Positions 17,482-25,747 of a stretch of 64,000 nt of DNA are shown here, piece after piece. This stretch comes from Spirosoma rhododendri (GTDB lineage: Bacteria > Bacteroidota > Bacteroidia > Cytophagales > Spirosomataceae). Below the pieces are notes generated by a model. That model ran no database searches. It saw only the letters and a list, made by a program, of their open reading frames with translations, and was not told the DNA's origin. Positions within the stretch are counted from its first letter, which is position 1. The number at the start of each line of letters is the position of its first letter. Location of the stretch: positions 4,789,001 to 4,853,000 of the forward strand of contig NZ_CP051677.1 in assembly GCF_012849055.1 (NCBI RefSeq). Reading direction: 5' to 3'. A program made the position numbers and the translations under genes.

Positions 17482-18378
17482 TTACAGCGGTACGTCCTGA
17501 TTACTGCGACCGTTTAGTTCGCGCTCCAGATCACTCTCCTCAGTGGCCGGTTTAACCGGACGGGGCAATTCAGCCTGCCGTTTTACGGTCCGCTCTACTT
17601 TGGCTTCGGCCGCGCGCTCCGACCGACCCGGTGCTGATGTGCCAGCAGTGGCGGCTTCTTTCGACTCGCTGGCGGCTACCGACTGGCTGCGACGCGTTAC
17701 CGGTCGGGGTGCCTGCGCCGTAGCTGGGTCTTCGCTTTGCTGGCGAACCGGCGCAGGCACCGATTTTGCCGGCGTTGTCCGTGTTTCGCGTGCCACATCG
17801 ACAACCGGCGCGGCTGCAACGGGCGCTTCCACCACTGGCGCTACGAGCTCCGCCTGTTGACCAACGACCGGCTCTTCCCGGCAGAGCGACGGAGCCAGCT
17901 GACAGCGGTAAGTAATACCCGTATACAACAGACCGATCGCAACGGCCAATCCGGCTACGGTAGCCCCGAGCCGACCAAATGCGGTTTTGGATCGGGCTGG
18001 GCCAACCGTGCGGGTCAACGCTTTATTCGTGCGGGTATCGTCCGTCGCCAGGCGGGTGCATCGACCGGTTAGCGTCACGGTCTGGGTGCTCGTTGGTGAT
18101 TGAAGCAGTAGTTCGCCCTCGTGTACGCCCGATCGTGCTGGCTGATATCGTATATGTATGTACGTTCCCGCCGGTTCCGGCACCAACGTCACTGCCGATC
18201 CGAAGATTGGACGCTTGTCGGTGGCAAGCTGAAACACATCAGGCAGGCTGGTAGACGCCGTTATCTGTGTGTCTGACTCGTTGGTTGCGACACGCAGCAC
18301 TAGGAAAACGGGCTTTCCGGGTACGGTCCTGGCAAACGTCAATGCCTGCTCACTTATCGTCAATTCAGAAGTTTTCAT
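17482..18378 (-). CDS. Membrane-anchored protein with N-terminal Ig-like domain and low-complexity tail
   Basis: 298 residues, no known family. Residues 1-105 have the alternating hydrophobic pattern of an Ig-like or abnormal-spindle-like sandwich (SGVHEGELLLQSPTSTQTVTLTG). A single membrane helix lies at about 133-155 (GATVAGLAVAIGLLYTGITY). The rest is rich in Ala, Pro, Glu, Thr and Val and probably disordered, ending in charged residues. No signal peptide precedes the first domain, so by the helix rule either face could be cytoplasmic. Two cysteines (YRCQLAPSLCRE) sit just after the helix. Function unknown. Confidence 0.55.
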   Translation of the reverse strand: MKTSELTISEQALTFARTVPGKPVFLVLRVATNESDTQITASTSLPDVFQLATDKRPIFGSAVTLVPEPAGTYIHIRYQPARSGVHEGELLLQSPTSTQTVTLTGRCTRLATDDTRTNKALTRTVGPARSKTAFGRLGATVAGLAVAIGLLYTGITYRCQLAPSLCREEPVVGQQAELVAPVVEAPVAAAPVVDVARETRTTPAKSVPAPVRQQSEDPATAQAPRPVTRRSQSVAASESKEAATAGTSAPGRSERAAEAKVERTVKRQAELPRPVKPATEESDLERELNGRSNQDVPL

Positions 18379-19022
18379 ACGTATATCGTTACACCACCCC
18401 TTTTCAGCGATAGAATCTGGCCCTCGTTTTTTTTAGTAACGTGGTATAGTGGTAACAGCTTTTTTGCGAATTCCTTACGAAGATACAAGCATTTCTATCG
18501 GCACCGGTACGCTTACACGAATGCTTATCTTATGGGTAAGCACACCTTAAATTACTCAATACCAATAAATTGAGTAATTATCCAATTTTGATGACACTGC
18601 CCCTACAGTTTGTTAATTCATTTTGCCACGAAATATGAATTAACTGTACAAATGGGTATTTATCGAATAAGTAGTATCGACCGTTAGAAAAGTACTGTAT
18701 CATTGTTTACATAAGTTCATATCTGGAAACAAGCGATAAACTACAGCTAACAAACAAGAATAACGCCCCTTACTCCGGTTTACTTACACTACAGACACGG
18801 TAGATAATAATACGGTCGCGTATTGTGTATTTCATTTTATTCCGCTAAATATTTGTACAACATTGACGACGTAACTCATATCGCCCAACGGTATGATGCC
18901 GTCAACTAGCCGTAGCTGTTTTAAAGATTTTCCCACTCTGTTGCAATCGACGTTTATCGTTTATACGGTAGCGACGCCTGCGTGGTACATAATACCCATA
19001 TCTTCAAAAACAACGAAGCGCT
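18379..19022. other. AT-rich divergent intergenic region, 644 bases
   Basis: Separates a minus-strand gene from the LytTR gene on +, so it must hold both promoters. It contains a perfect 10-bp hairpin AATTACTCAA / TTGAGTAATT with a 10-base loop (18550-18579). A weak -7 candidate TATCTTCA lies at about 18999-19006, before the LytTR start. LytTR proteins bind imperfect direct repeats; none was found by eye. No coding potential was seen. Confidence 0.4.
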
Positions 19023-19343
19023 ATGATTACAGTTCAACTACCTGCGCACAGGCAGCCCACACCTGTTGACATGATTGTCTGGCTTGAAGGCGAAGCCAAT
19101 TACACACGTGTCCATTACCGGGACGGTAGCTTTACGCTCGTTACGCATCCCCTCCAGTGGTTCGATCAGAAACTCGATTTTATCCGGGTCCATCGGTCAG
19201 CTATTGTCAATCCAATGTACGTGCGCGAATTCAAGCAGCGCAAAAGCCGGGCCGGCTGGGTGCAGCTCCACAACGGCAAAATTCTGCCCGTATCGCGCAG
19301 CCGCCTGACCTACACCGACACGCAGCTCAAAGCTGTTCAGTAA
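19023..19343 (+). CDS. Stand-alone LytTR DNA-binding protein
   Basis: 106 residues made of one LytTR domain: VDMIVWLEGEANYTRVHYRDG, the FDQKLDFIRVHRSAIVNP core and KILPVSRSR near the end. There is no receiver domain, membrane helix or other sensor. LytTR proteins bind DNA through beta-strands and usually respond to a sensor histidine kinase; small solitary forms are common in Bacteroidota. It stands just upstream of a glycosyltransferase and a secreted beta-helix gene on the same strand and could regulate the surface-polysaccharide region, which is an inference from position only. A second such protein lies at 52499. Confidence 0.85.
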   Translation: MITVQLPAHRQPTPVDMIVWLEGEANYTRVHYRDGSFTLVTHPLQWFDQKLDFIRVHRSAIVNPMYVREFKQRKSRAGWVQLHNGKILPVSRSRLTYTDTQLKAVQ

Positions 19344-19459
19344 ACCGCTGACTGGACCTATCCAGTCAATTATTCTTCTGCCAGACCGCAGCCCCGGCGA
19401 CCCATAGCTCGTCTCCGGTGCTGTGTTAGTCAGGTAGTGTGCTTACCCGCTTTTCCATT

Positions 19460-20356
19460 ATGCCTGCTCCAATTGTTCTGTTCGGCTACAAACGTCCGGA
19501 CGAGTTGAAAGCCACAGTAAAAGCACTCAAGGCCAATTATCTGGCTCCGGAAAGTGACCTGTTTATTTTTGTTGACGCCCCCAAACGCCCAACCGACGAG
19601 CCCGGTGTTGCCGCTGTTCACGAGGTAATGGACGGTATAACGGGTTTCAAGTCGATTTACCGGGACTACGCGAAGCAGAATATTGGCTGTGCCGATTCCA
19701 TTATCCGGGGCATCTCCTACGTGCTCGACCGGTACCCAACGGCTATCATCGTGGAGGACGACCTGATTACGTCGCCCAACTTCCTCGACTATATGAATCA
19801 GGCGCTGGTTCAGTACGAGCCGCACAAACGGGTGTACTCGATCGCGGGCTACACGTTTCCGTTTAAGCAGCCCGCCGACCACACGACGGACACTTACCTG
19901 ATTCCGCGGCACAGCCCCTGGGGCTGGGCCACCTGGCGCGACCGCTGGCAGTCGATCGACTGGGACATGGCCGACTATCCGGCCTTTGCCCACGACCGGC
20001 AGCAGCAAAAAGCGTTTATGCAGGGCGGCTCCGATCTGGTCAAGATGCTACAGGATCAGATGGAAGGCCGCTCCGACGCCTGGGATATCCGCTTCTGCTT
20101 CAACCGGTTCATGGCCGACGGGCTGAGCGTGTACCCGACCGTTTCGAAGGTGCAGAACATCGGCTTCGGCGATCAGGCCACCCACACCAACATCTACAAC
20201 CGGTACAAAACTCAACTCGATGATGGCACCCGGCGGACATTCACGCTGACCGACAACATCGAACCAACGCCGTACTATCATCGGCAGACGCTGAACAAAT
20301 ACAGCATACCTACGCGCATTTTCAACAAGCTGAAAACCTACGCGGGTATGCGCTAG
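19460..20356 (+). CDS. GT-A fold glycosyltransferase
   Basis: 298 residues. The N-terminus APIVLFGYKRPDELKATVKA and the metal-binding triad E99-D100-D101 in AIIVEDDLITSPNFL recall GNT-I-like and HlpA-like transferases. A second conserved block, RHSPWGWATWRDRW, follows. It should transfer a sugar from a nucleotide donor in the cytoplasm; donor and acceptor are unknown. I chose the ATG at 19460; an in-frame start 21 bases upstream would add seven residues that do not belong to the fold. It is separated from the main exopolysaccharide cluster by the beta-helix gene and ends at a strong terminator. Confidence 0.8.
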   Translation: MPAPIVLFGYKRPDELKATVKALKANYLAPESDLFIFVDAPKRPTDEPGVAAVHEVMDGITGFKSIYRDYAKQNIGCADSIIRGISYVLDRYPTAIIVEDDLITSPNFLDYMNQALVQYEPHKRVYSIAGYTFPFKQPADHTTDTYLIPRHSPWGWATWRDRWQSIDWDMADYPAFAHDRQQQKAFMQGGSDLVKMLQDQMEGRSDAWDIRFCFNRFMADGLSVYPTVSKVQNIGFGDQATHTNIYNRYKTQLDDGTRRTFTLTDNIEPTPYYHRQTLNKYSIPTRIFNKLKTYAGMR

Positions 20357-20381
20357 TATTCTCCCAACAACACTGATCCAG

Positions 20382-20440
20382 GGCCCGGCCCGTTCAGAAC
20401 GACTGCTCTTCGTAGTCGCTCCGAGCGGGCCGGGCCGTTT
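20382..20440 (+). terminator. Intrinsic terminator after the glycosyltransferase
   Basis: GC-rich arms GGCCCGGCCCG (20382-20392) and CGGGCCGGGCC (20426-20436), with an inner ACGACT/AGTCG(C) stem, followed by GTTTTG. It lies 25 bases after the stop codon. Confidence 0.75.
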
Positions 20441-20639
20441 TGTTTCGTAGCGCTGTGCGATTGACACTGTCGATCACAAGCCGATTAATTTATCTATTTT
20501 ATTTATTTATTATGGATTTGGTATACTTAATGCAATCGCAAATTTACCCGACTTCACTAATCCTGCATTAGCGTGGTCGATGCAGCTAACCCATCCCAAG
20601 AACGCACCGTGACCATACTTACTGATTTTGCTCGATACG

Positions 20640-23600
20640 ATGGGATTGTCAAACGCCCGGATTCACCGTTTCCCCACGCTCCTAAACACCCGTTTCTATT
20701 CGGCTAGTCGGCCCGTTGGCTGGCTGACGCTGGTATGTAGCCTGCTGTTCGCTTCCGCCGACACCTTTGCGCAGACCACGTACTACATAGCCAGCACCGG
20801 GAGCGATACCAACACCGGCCAGTCGTCGGATGTCCCGTTTCAAACGCTGAATAAAATCAACAGCCTCACCCTCAAAGCCGGTGACGCCATCCTCTTCCGG
20901 CGGGGCGACACCTTCACCGGTACGCTCACCATCCGCCAGGCCGGTTCGCCCACGCAACCCATCCGCGTCGACGCCTACGGCACCGGCCAGCCCCCGCGCA
21001 TCACCGGGGCACTGCCCCTGACGGATTGGACCCAGGTGGGCACCAACCGGTGGCAGGCCCCCTGCCCCAGCTGCGGCAGCCGGGTGACGGCCCTCTTCCG
21101 CGACGACGGACAGCTACCGCTCGGTCGATTCCCTAACCCGAACGACAGCAACAAAGGCTACCTGACCATTCAGTCGCACAGTGGCAAAACCCAGCTGACC
21201 AGCCAGCAACCGCTGACGACCAACTGGACGGGAGCCGAAGCCGTGGTCAGGCCCGTACAGTGGATTCTGGATCGGGCAATAATCACCGGCCAGAACGGCA
21301 ACACGCTGTCACTCACAAACAACACGAACTACAATCTGGCCGACGGCTGGGGTTATTTCATTCAGAATCACCCGGCTACCCTCGATCAGAACGGCGAGTG
21401 GTACTACGACCCAAACGCCAAAACCATTCAGCTGTACGCGACGGAGAAGCCGGCTTCGGGTGCCGTTACGGCGACGGCTTTCGACGAAGCCCTGCTCATC
21501 ACAGCTAACTACGTGACGGTGCAGAATATCCACCTGATACAGGCCCGCAAAACCAACCTGCGCGCCACCAACGCAACGGGGCTAACCCTGACGGGCCTCC
21601 GGGTCAGCAACGGCGGGGAGGATGGCGTGTACGTTGAAGGCAGCGGCAGCAACGTGCTAATCCAGGACGTTCAGCTCGACAACGTCAATAACAACGGCAT
21701 AACCACAGGCCCTTACCAGAACGTTACGATTCGGCGCAGCACGGTGCGGGCCGTTGGCGTACAGGCCGGTCGCGGGCGCAGTGGCGACGGACAGTCGGTC
21801 GGGATTCTGTCGTCCGGATCGGGGGGGTTACTGCTGGAAGACAACGTGCTCGACAGCCTCGGCTTCAACGGTATCTGCTTCGTCAACAATGCCCTGATTC
21901 AGCGCAACATCATTTCCAATTTCTGCCTGACCAAGAGCGACGGGGGTGGTATCTACGTTTGGAATGGCAACAAACTGGCCATGAGCAACAACCGCATCCT
22001 GTCGAATATCGTGTATGGCGGCACGGGCGCAGCCGCCGGTACGCCCGGCGGTGCTTATTCGGGGGCCAATGGCATCTACCTCGACGACTGCACTTACAAC
22101 ATCGACGTAAAAGCCAATACCGTATTCGGGTGCGCCGGGCTGGGCATCTTTCTGCACGCCACCAACAACACGACCGTAAGCGGTAACACCAGCATCGACA
22201 ATGGAGAAGGGCAGTTTAAGATTTCGCACAACAACGGCGGGTGCCCGGCGCGCAGCAATACCGTGCAAAGCAACCTGTTCGTCAGCAAGACCGCTACGCA
22301 GCTGGTAGCCGCCTACGAGTCGCTGTCTGACGATCTGGCCAGTTATGGTACGTTCAACAAAAACACCTACGCCCGCCCGTTCGATGATCTGGTCAAGATT
22401 CGGGCGGTGAAAGGAGTCAATGGCTCTATCATCGGTAACGACCTGACGCTGGGCGAGTGGCAAACGCAATCGGGGCAGGACCTTGCCTCGACGAACAGCC
22501 CCATTACGTACCGCAATTACACGGTGACGCGGTTGGGAGCGACGCGCCTGAACCAAACGTTCGACACCAACAACGGCGACTGGTCGAGCTGGGGGCCCAA
22601 CAACAATACGCAGGTCGTGCAGGACCGGTCGGGTAAGCTCGACGGCAACTGCCTGCGCGTTGGGTTTACGGGTTCGTCGGGGCAGCGCGACTCGTTTCTT
22701 TATGCGTTTGTCAACGTGGGCACCGTCACGAAAGGCAAACAGTACCTGCTTCGATTCGACGCGATCGGGTCGGGAGCCGGGCAGAAGATACCGTTTTTTC
22801 TTCGGCAGCGCGACGGCGGCTACCGCGACCTGAGCAGCCGTAAAATGGTCTGGATCGGTGCCGATCGGCAGCATTATGAGATGGCATTCACCGCCACCGA
22901 CAACGAGCCTACTGCTCTGCTGGTAACCCAGCTGGCGGAAAACGGCCAGACCGTCTGGTTCGACAACGTCAGTATCAACGAAGTCGACCTGTCGGTTGCC
23001 AGCCCGTCCGATTCGATCTATCTGGCGTATAACCCGACCACCCGCGACAGCCTGATTCAGCTGAACAACCTGTACAGAAACGGTGGACGCTCCAGCGCCA
23101 CCACGCTGCAAACCAACAGCCCTTCCGTACAATCGACCAGCCAAACAGTACAGGTCAGTCCATTTTCGTCGGTTGTACTGATGCGCAGCAGCACTCCCAT
23201 GACCGGGCAGGGCCCCGTTGACCTGTCGCTGCGCATGTGCACCAGAACCCGGATGGTTCGTTTGGGTAGTCAGCAAACGATACAGATCACGCTGCGTAAT
23301 GAAGACCGTACCCCGCTGACGGGGCGGGTGCAATGGAGTTGTCGGCTACCGGCAAACCTCACGCTTGTAGCCGCACCAGGCATGACGTATCAGGACGGTT
23401 TACTGACGGGCTCCGCCTACTACCTGGATGCGGGCAGCGACACGACGTTTACAATCACCGTAAGTCCGAAGCAGCCGGGTTGCTACCGGGTGGCAGCCCA
23501 GATTAGTTATTCGCCCCTTCCCGATCCCGACAGTTCGCCGAACTCGGGCACGGCCGATGGCGAAGACGATACCGCCGTGATTGATTCACGCACGGATGAG

Positions 23601-24071
23601 GAAATCAGCACGCTGTTTGAATCGCCCAACCCCAGTCAGCTTCCGCTCCCCGCCGTCGTATCCAACCAGCCCGCGCCAAACAGTTCTTACACGGACCTGT
23701 CAGTAGCGACCAGCATCGACAAAACGGCGGCAGCACTAGGCGACATCGTTAGTCTAAGCCTGACCGTCGCCAATACGGGCGGGAGTGCTTCGGGGCCGGT
23801 TCAGCTACGCTACCAGCTTCCGGCGGGCCTGCAACTCGTTGATGGCCAGAACTGGACCAACGCCGGCGCAACCCTGACGACCAGTCTCAGTAACCTACCC
23901 ACGGGCAGTCAGCAAACAGTCTGGTTCCGCGCCAGGGTCATTCAGACGGGTACGTGGATTACAAATGCCGAAGTATTCAGCTGTCAGACGCCGGATATTG
24001 ACTCTACCCCCGCTAATGGTTACACCAACGGGGAAGACGATCAGACCCAGCTTTCACTGCGCGTATTCTAA
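20640..24071 (+). CDS. Large secreted parallel beta-helix protein, paralogue of the 10053-13199 product
   Basis: 1143 residues. A signal peptide with long N-region (1-45, cut after FAQ) is followed by the same segment as the paralogue (YYIASTGSDTNTGQSSDVPF), beta-helix repeats (about 160-580), a carbohydrate-binding-like sandwich (about 640-780, VWFDNVSINEV) and then two DUF11-like domains (about 860-975 and 1020-1143) in place of a T9SS sorting domain. It ends in SLRVF. So its way of leaving the cell or anchoring differs from the paralogue or is not visible. I chose the ATG at 20640. A TTG four codons upstream is the only other start. It lies just before the exopolysaccharide cluster and may act on that polymer; this is inferred from position. 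Confidence 0.82.
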   Translation: MGLSNARIHRFPTLLNTRFYSASRPVGWLTLVCSLLFASADTFAQTTYYIASTGSDTNTGQSSDVPFQTLNKINSLTLKAGDAILFRRGDTFTGTLTIRQAGSPTQPIRVDAYGTGQPPRITGALPLTDWTQVGTNRWQAPCPSCGSRVTALFRDDGQLPLGRFPNPNDSNKGYLTIQSHSGKTQLTSQQPLTTNWTGAEAVVRPVQWILDRAIITGQNGNTLSLTNNTNYNLADGWGYFIQNHPATLDQNGEWYYDPNAKTIQLYATEKPASGAVTATAFDEALLITANYVTVQNIHLIQARKTNLRATNATGLTLTGLRVSNGGEDGVYVEGSGSNVLIQDVQLDNVNNNGITTGPYQNVTIRRSTVRAVGVQAGRGRSGDGQSVGILSSGSGGLLLEDNVLDSLGFNGICFVNNALIQRNIISNFCLTKSDGGGIYVWNGNKLAMSNNRILSNIVYGGTGAAAGTPGGAYSGANGIYLDDCTYNIDVKANTVFGCAGLGIFLHATNNTTVSGNTSIDNGEGQFKISHNNGGCPARSNTVQSNLFVSKTATQLVAAYESLSDDLASYGTFNKNTYARPFDDLVKIRAVKGVNGSIIGNDLTLGEWQTQSGQDLASTNSPITYRNYTVTRLGATRLNQTFDTNNGDWSSWGPNNNTQVVQDRSGKLDGNCLRVGFTGSSGQRDSFLYAFVNVGTVTKGKQYLLRFDAIGSGAGQKIPFFLRQRDGGYRDLSSRKMVWIGADRQHYEMAFTATDNEPTALLVTQLAENGQTVWFDNVSINEVDLSVASPSDSIYLAYNPTTRDSLIQLNNLYRNGGRSSATTLQTNSPSVQSTSQTVQVSPFSSVVLMRSSTPMTGQGPVDLSLRMCTRTRMVRLGSQQTIQITLRNEDRTPLTGRVQWSCRLPANLTLVAAPGMTYQDGLLTGSAYYLDAGSDTTFTITVSPKQPGCYRVAAQISYSPLPDPDSSPNSGTADGEDDTAVIDSRTDEEISTLFESPNPSQLPLPAVVSNQPAPNSSYTDLSVATSIDKTAAALGDIVSLSLTVANTGGSASGPVQLRYQLPAGLQLVDGQNWTNAGATLTTSLSNLPTGSQQTVWFRARVIQTGTWITNAEVFSCQTPDIDSTPANGYTNGEDDQTQLSLRVF

Positions 24072-24139
24072 TTATCGGTCCTAAATGCATTTGGGCACAG
24101 CATACGTATGCTGTGCCCAAATGCATTTAGGACCGATAA
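24072..24139. repeat. Perfect 68-bp palindrome after the beta-helix gene
   Basis: Two 34-base arms meet without a loop at CATAC|GTATG. The sequence is perfectly symmetric and contains the inner block AAATGCATTTGGGC. It begins just after the stop codon. It could end transcription as a very stable hairpin, but has no T-tract. It lacks the 7/8-base units of the other repeats. Confidence 0.85.
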
Positions 24140-24909
24140 ATTAAGCAAGTTATGCCAGATTCAAATCCGAGAATAATTCTATTTTTAACTGCTCAGTTTA
24201 TAAAACACCAATTGGTTGTTTACTGATCGGTCTTGGGATTTAATTGACGCAGATTTGTCAAAATACCAGCCGGATAAATCACTGCTGTTTTAATGATATA
24301 ACAATTTCATTGTTTGATATAAATTCATATAACCACTCACTCAGAAAGGACGGTTTCATCAATAAATGTCTTATCGGGTATTAGCCACAAAAGTCATATT
24401 ATAAGTTCAAAAAAGTATATTATATAGTTTACCAATAGTCTATACACCTAAACTAGTAGGATCAATAATTTCAGAATTATTCAGATCAGATAAATTTTAT
24501 GTTTAATTAATCTACTAAACCAATAGATCACATTAGCCCCAAATCAGACCACCCAACCCGGCTTATACGTGATATTTGATGTAGGGAATGTCCGATAAAA
24601 TGGATTGTTTCTTTCGCTCGCCGTACTTATAGAATGCCTTCGTCTGACTCACTAATTGAGTCGGATTTATTAATCAGAAGCAAGGTCTGTACCAGTTTAT
24701 CGCTACGTAGAAAAAGTCAATCTGATTCTCAAAAGAAAGTCAGCTAACAACCTGATTCTACCGGCTTCGTCAATTATTTATTCTGAGTAAACGGTCATTG
24801 CAATTCCGATACTGACGGATAGGCTTTATGCAGCTCTCCGCAGGCATCAATTGCTTGTTTTCCGCCTTAGTCTCCACCATCACCCCTACAACTTAAGCTT
24901 GATTAGTTG
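24140..24909. other. AT-rich region upstream of the exopolysaccharide cluster, 770 bases
   Basis: Clearly richer in A/T than the coding sequence around it and without coding potential on either strand. It should hold the promoter(s) of the polysaccharide operon. No perfect TAnnTTTG element was found, so expression may depend on another sigma factor or an activator. No repeat or riboswitch was recognised. Confidence 0.5.
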
Positions 24910-25716
24910 ATGATTAGTACGTGTAAAAATAGCAGCAGACGACTTGGTAACTATGTGGTGGCCCTGCTGGGTTGCCTGGTTCTGATCAGTAGCTGTACCC
25001 CCGTAAGAAAGCTGGCTTACTTCCAATCGGCCAGCCCCCTTGATGACACGCTCACCGTAGCATCGACCTATGTTCCTACTATCCGAAAAGGAGATATGCT
25101 GTCGGTTCAGGTAAGCAGCCTGAACGCTGAGGCTTCAAACTACTTCAACCCGGCAGCGGTGGCCGACAATAACGCACCCATTAACGCAGCAACGAACCCA
25201 CTTGCCCGACAAACAGGCTATCTGGTAGCCCCCGACGGCAGCATTAGACTACCGCTGATCGGTCAGCTAACGGTGGCCGGGCTCACCAATGCAGCTGCTA
25301 GTGACCTGATTGCCAGCAAGCTGAAAATTTACCTAAAAGAACCAACGGTTATCGTGCGGAATACCAACTTCCGCATCTCGGTGCTGGGCGAAGTGGCCCG
25401 ACCCTCGCTGTTCACCATCCCCAACGAACAGATTACGCTGCCCGAAGCGCTGGGCCTTGCGGGTGACCTGACGATCTACGGCCGACGCGACAATGTGCTG
25501 GTGATTCGCGAGGAAGGCGACAAACGCGTATTCGCCCGCCTGGATATGACCCGGCGCGAAACGTTCAAATCACCGTACTACTCGCTGCGCCCCAACGATA
25601 TCGTGTACATCGAACCGGGTAAGGCCCGCGCCACCAGTGTCGACCGAGTTTATCTGGTCGCTCCGCTCGTAACCGGCATCCTGTCTATCATCGCCATTAT
25701 CGCCACCCGGCCCTAG
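24910..25716 (+). CDS. Polysaccharide export lipoprotein (Wza type)
   Basis: 268 residues. Lipoprotein signal with lipobox ISSC, Cys29 lipidated. The PES domain follows (IRKGDMLSVQVSSLN ... GYLVAPDGSIRLPLIGQLTV) and then an SLBB-like part (RISVLGEVARPSLFTIPNE, RPNDIVYIEPGKA). The C-terminus has one hydrophobic helix (PLVTGILSIIAIIAT), as in Bacteroidota Wza homologues. The protein should form the outer-membrane channel for polymer export and contact the tyrosine kinase encoded 31 bases downstream. I chose the ATG at 24910 over the TTG one codon upstream. It is the first gene of the polysaccharide operon. Confidence 0.92.
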   Translation: MISTCKNSSRRLGNYVVALLGCLVLISSCTPVRKLAYFQSASPLDDTLTVASTYVPTIRKGDMLSVQVSSLNAEASNYFNPAAVADNNAPINAATNPLARQTGYLVAPDGSIRLPLIGQLTVAGLTNAAASDLIASKLKIYLKEPTVIVRNTNFRISVLGEVARPSLFTIPNEQITLPEALGLAGDLTIYGRRDNVLVIREEGDKRVFARLDMTRRETFKSPYYSLRPNDIVYIEPGKARATSVDRVYLVAPLVTGILSIIAIIATRP

Positions 25717-25747
25717 CCGACCAATCAGACATCATTTACTCAATACT

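Noticed and set aside
21828..23333. Minus-strand frame of 501 residues opposite the second beta-helix gene
   Set aside because: High-GC coding sequence often leaves the antisense frame open. The + strand protein has a signal peptide, clear domains and a close paralogue.
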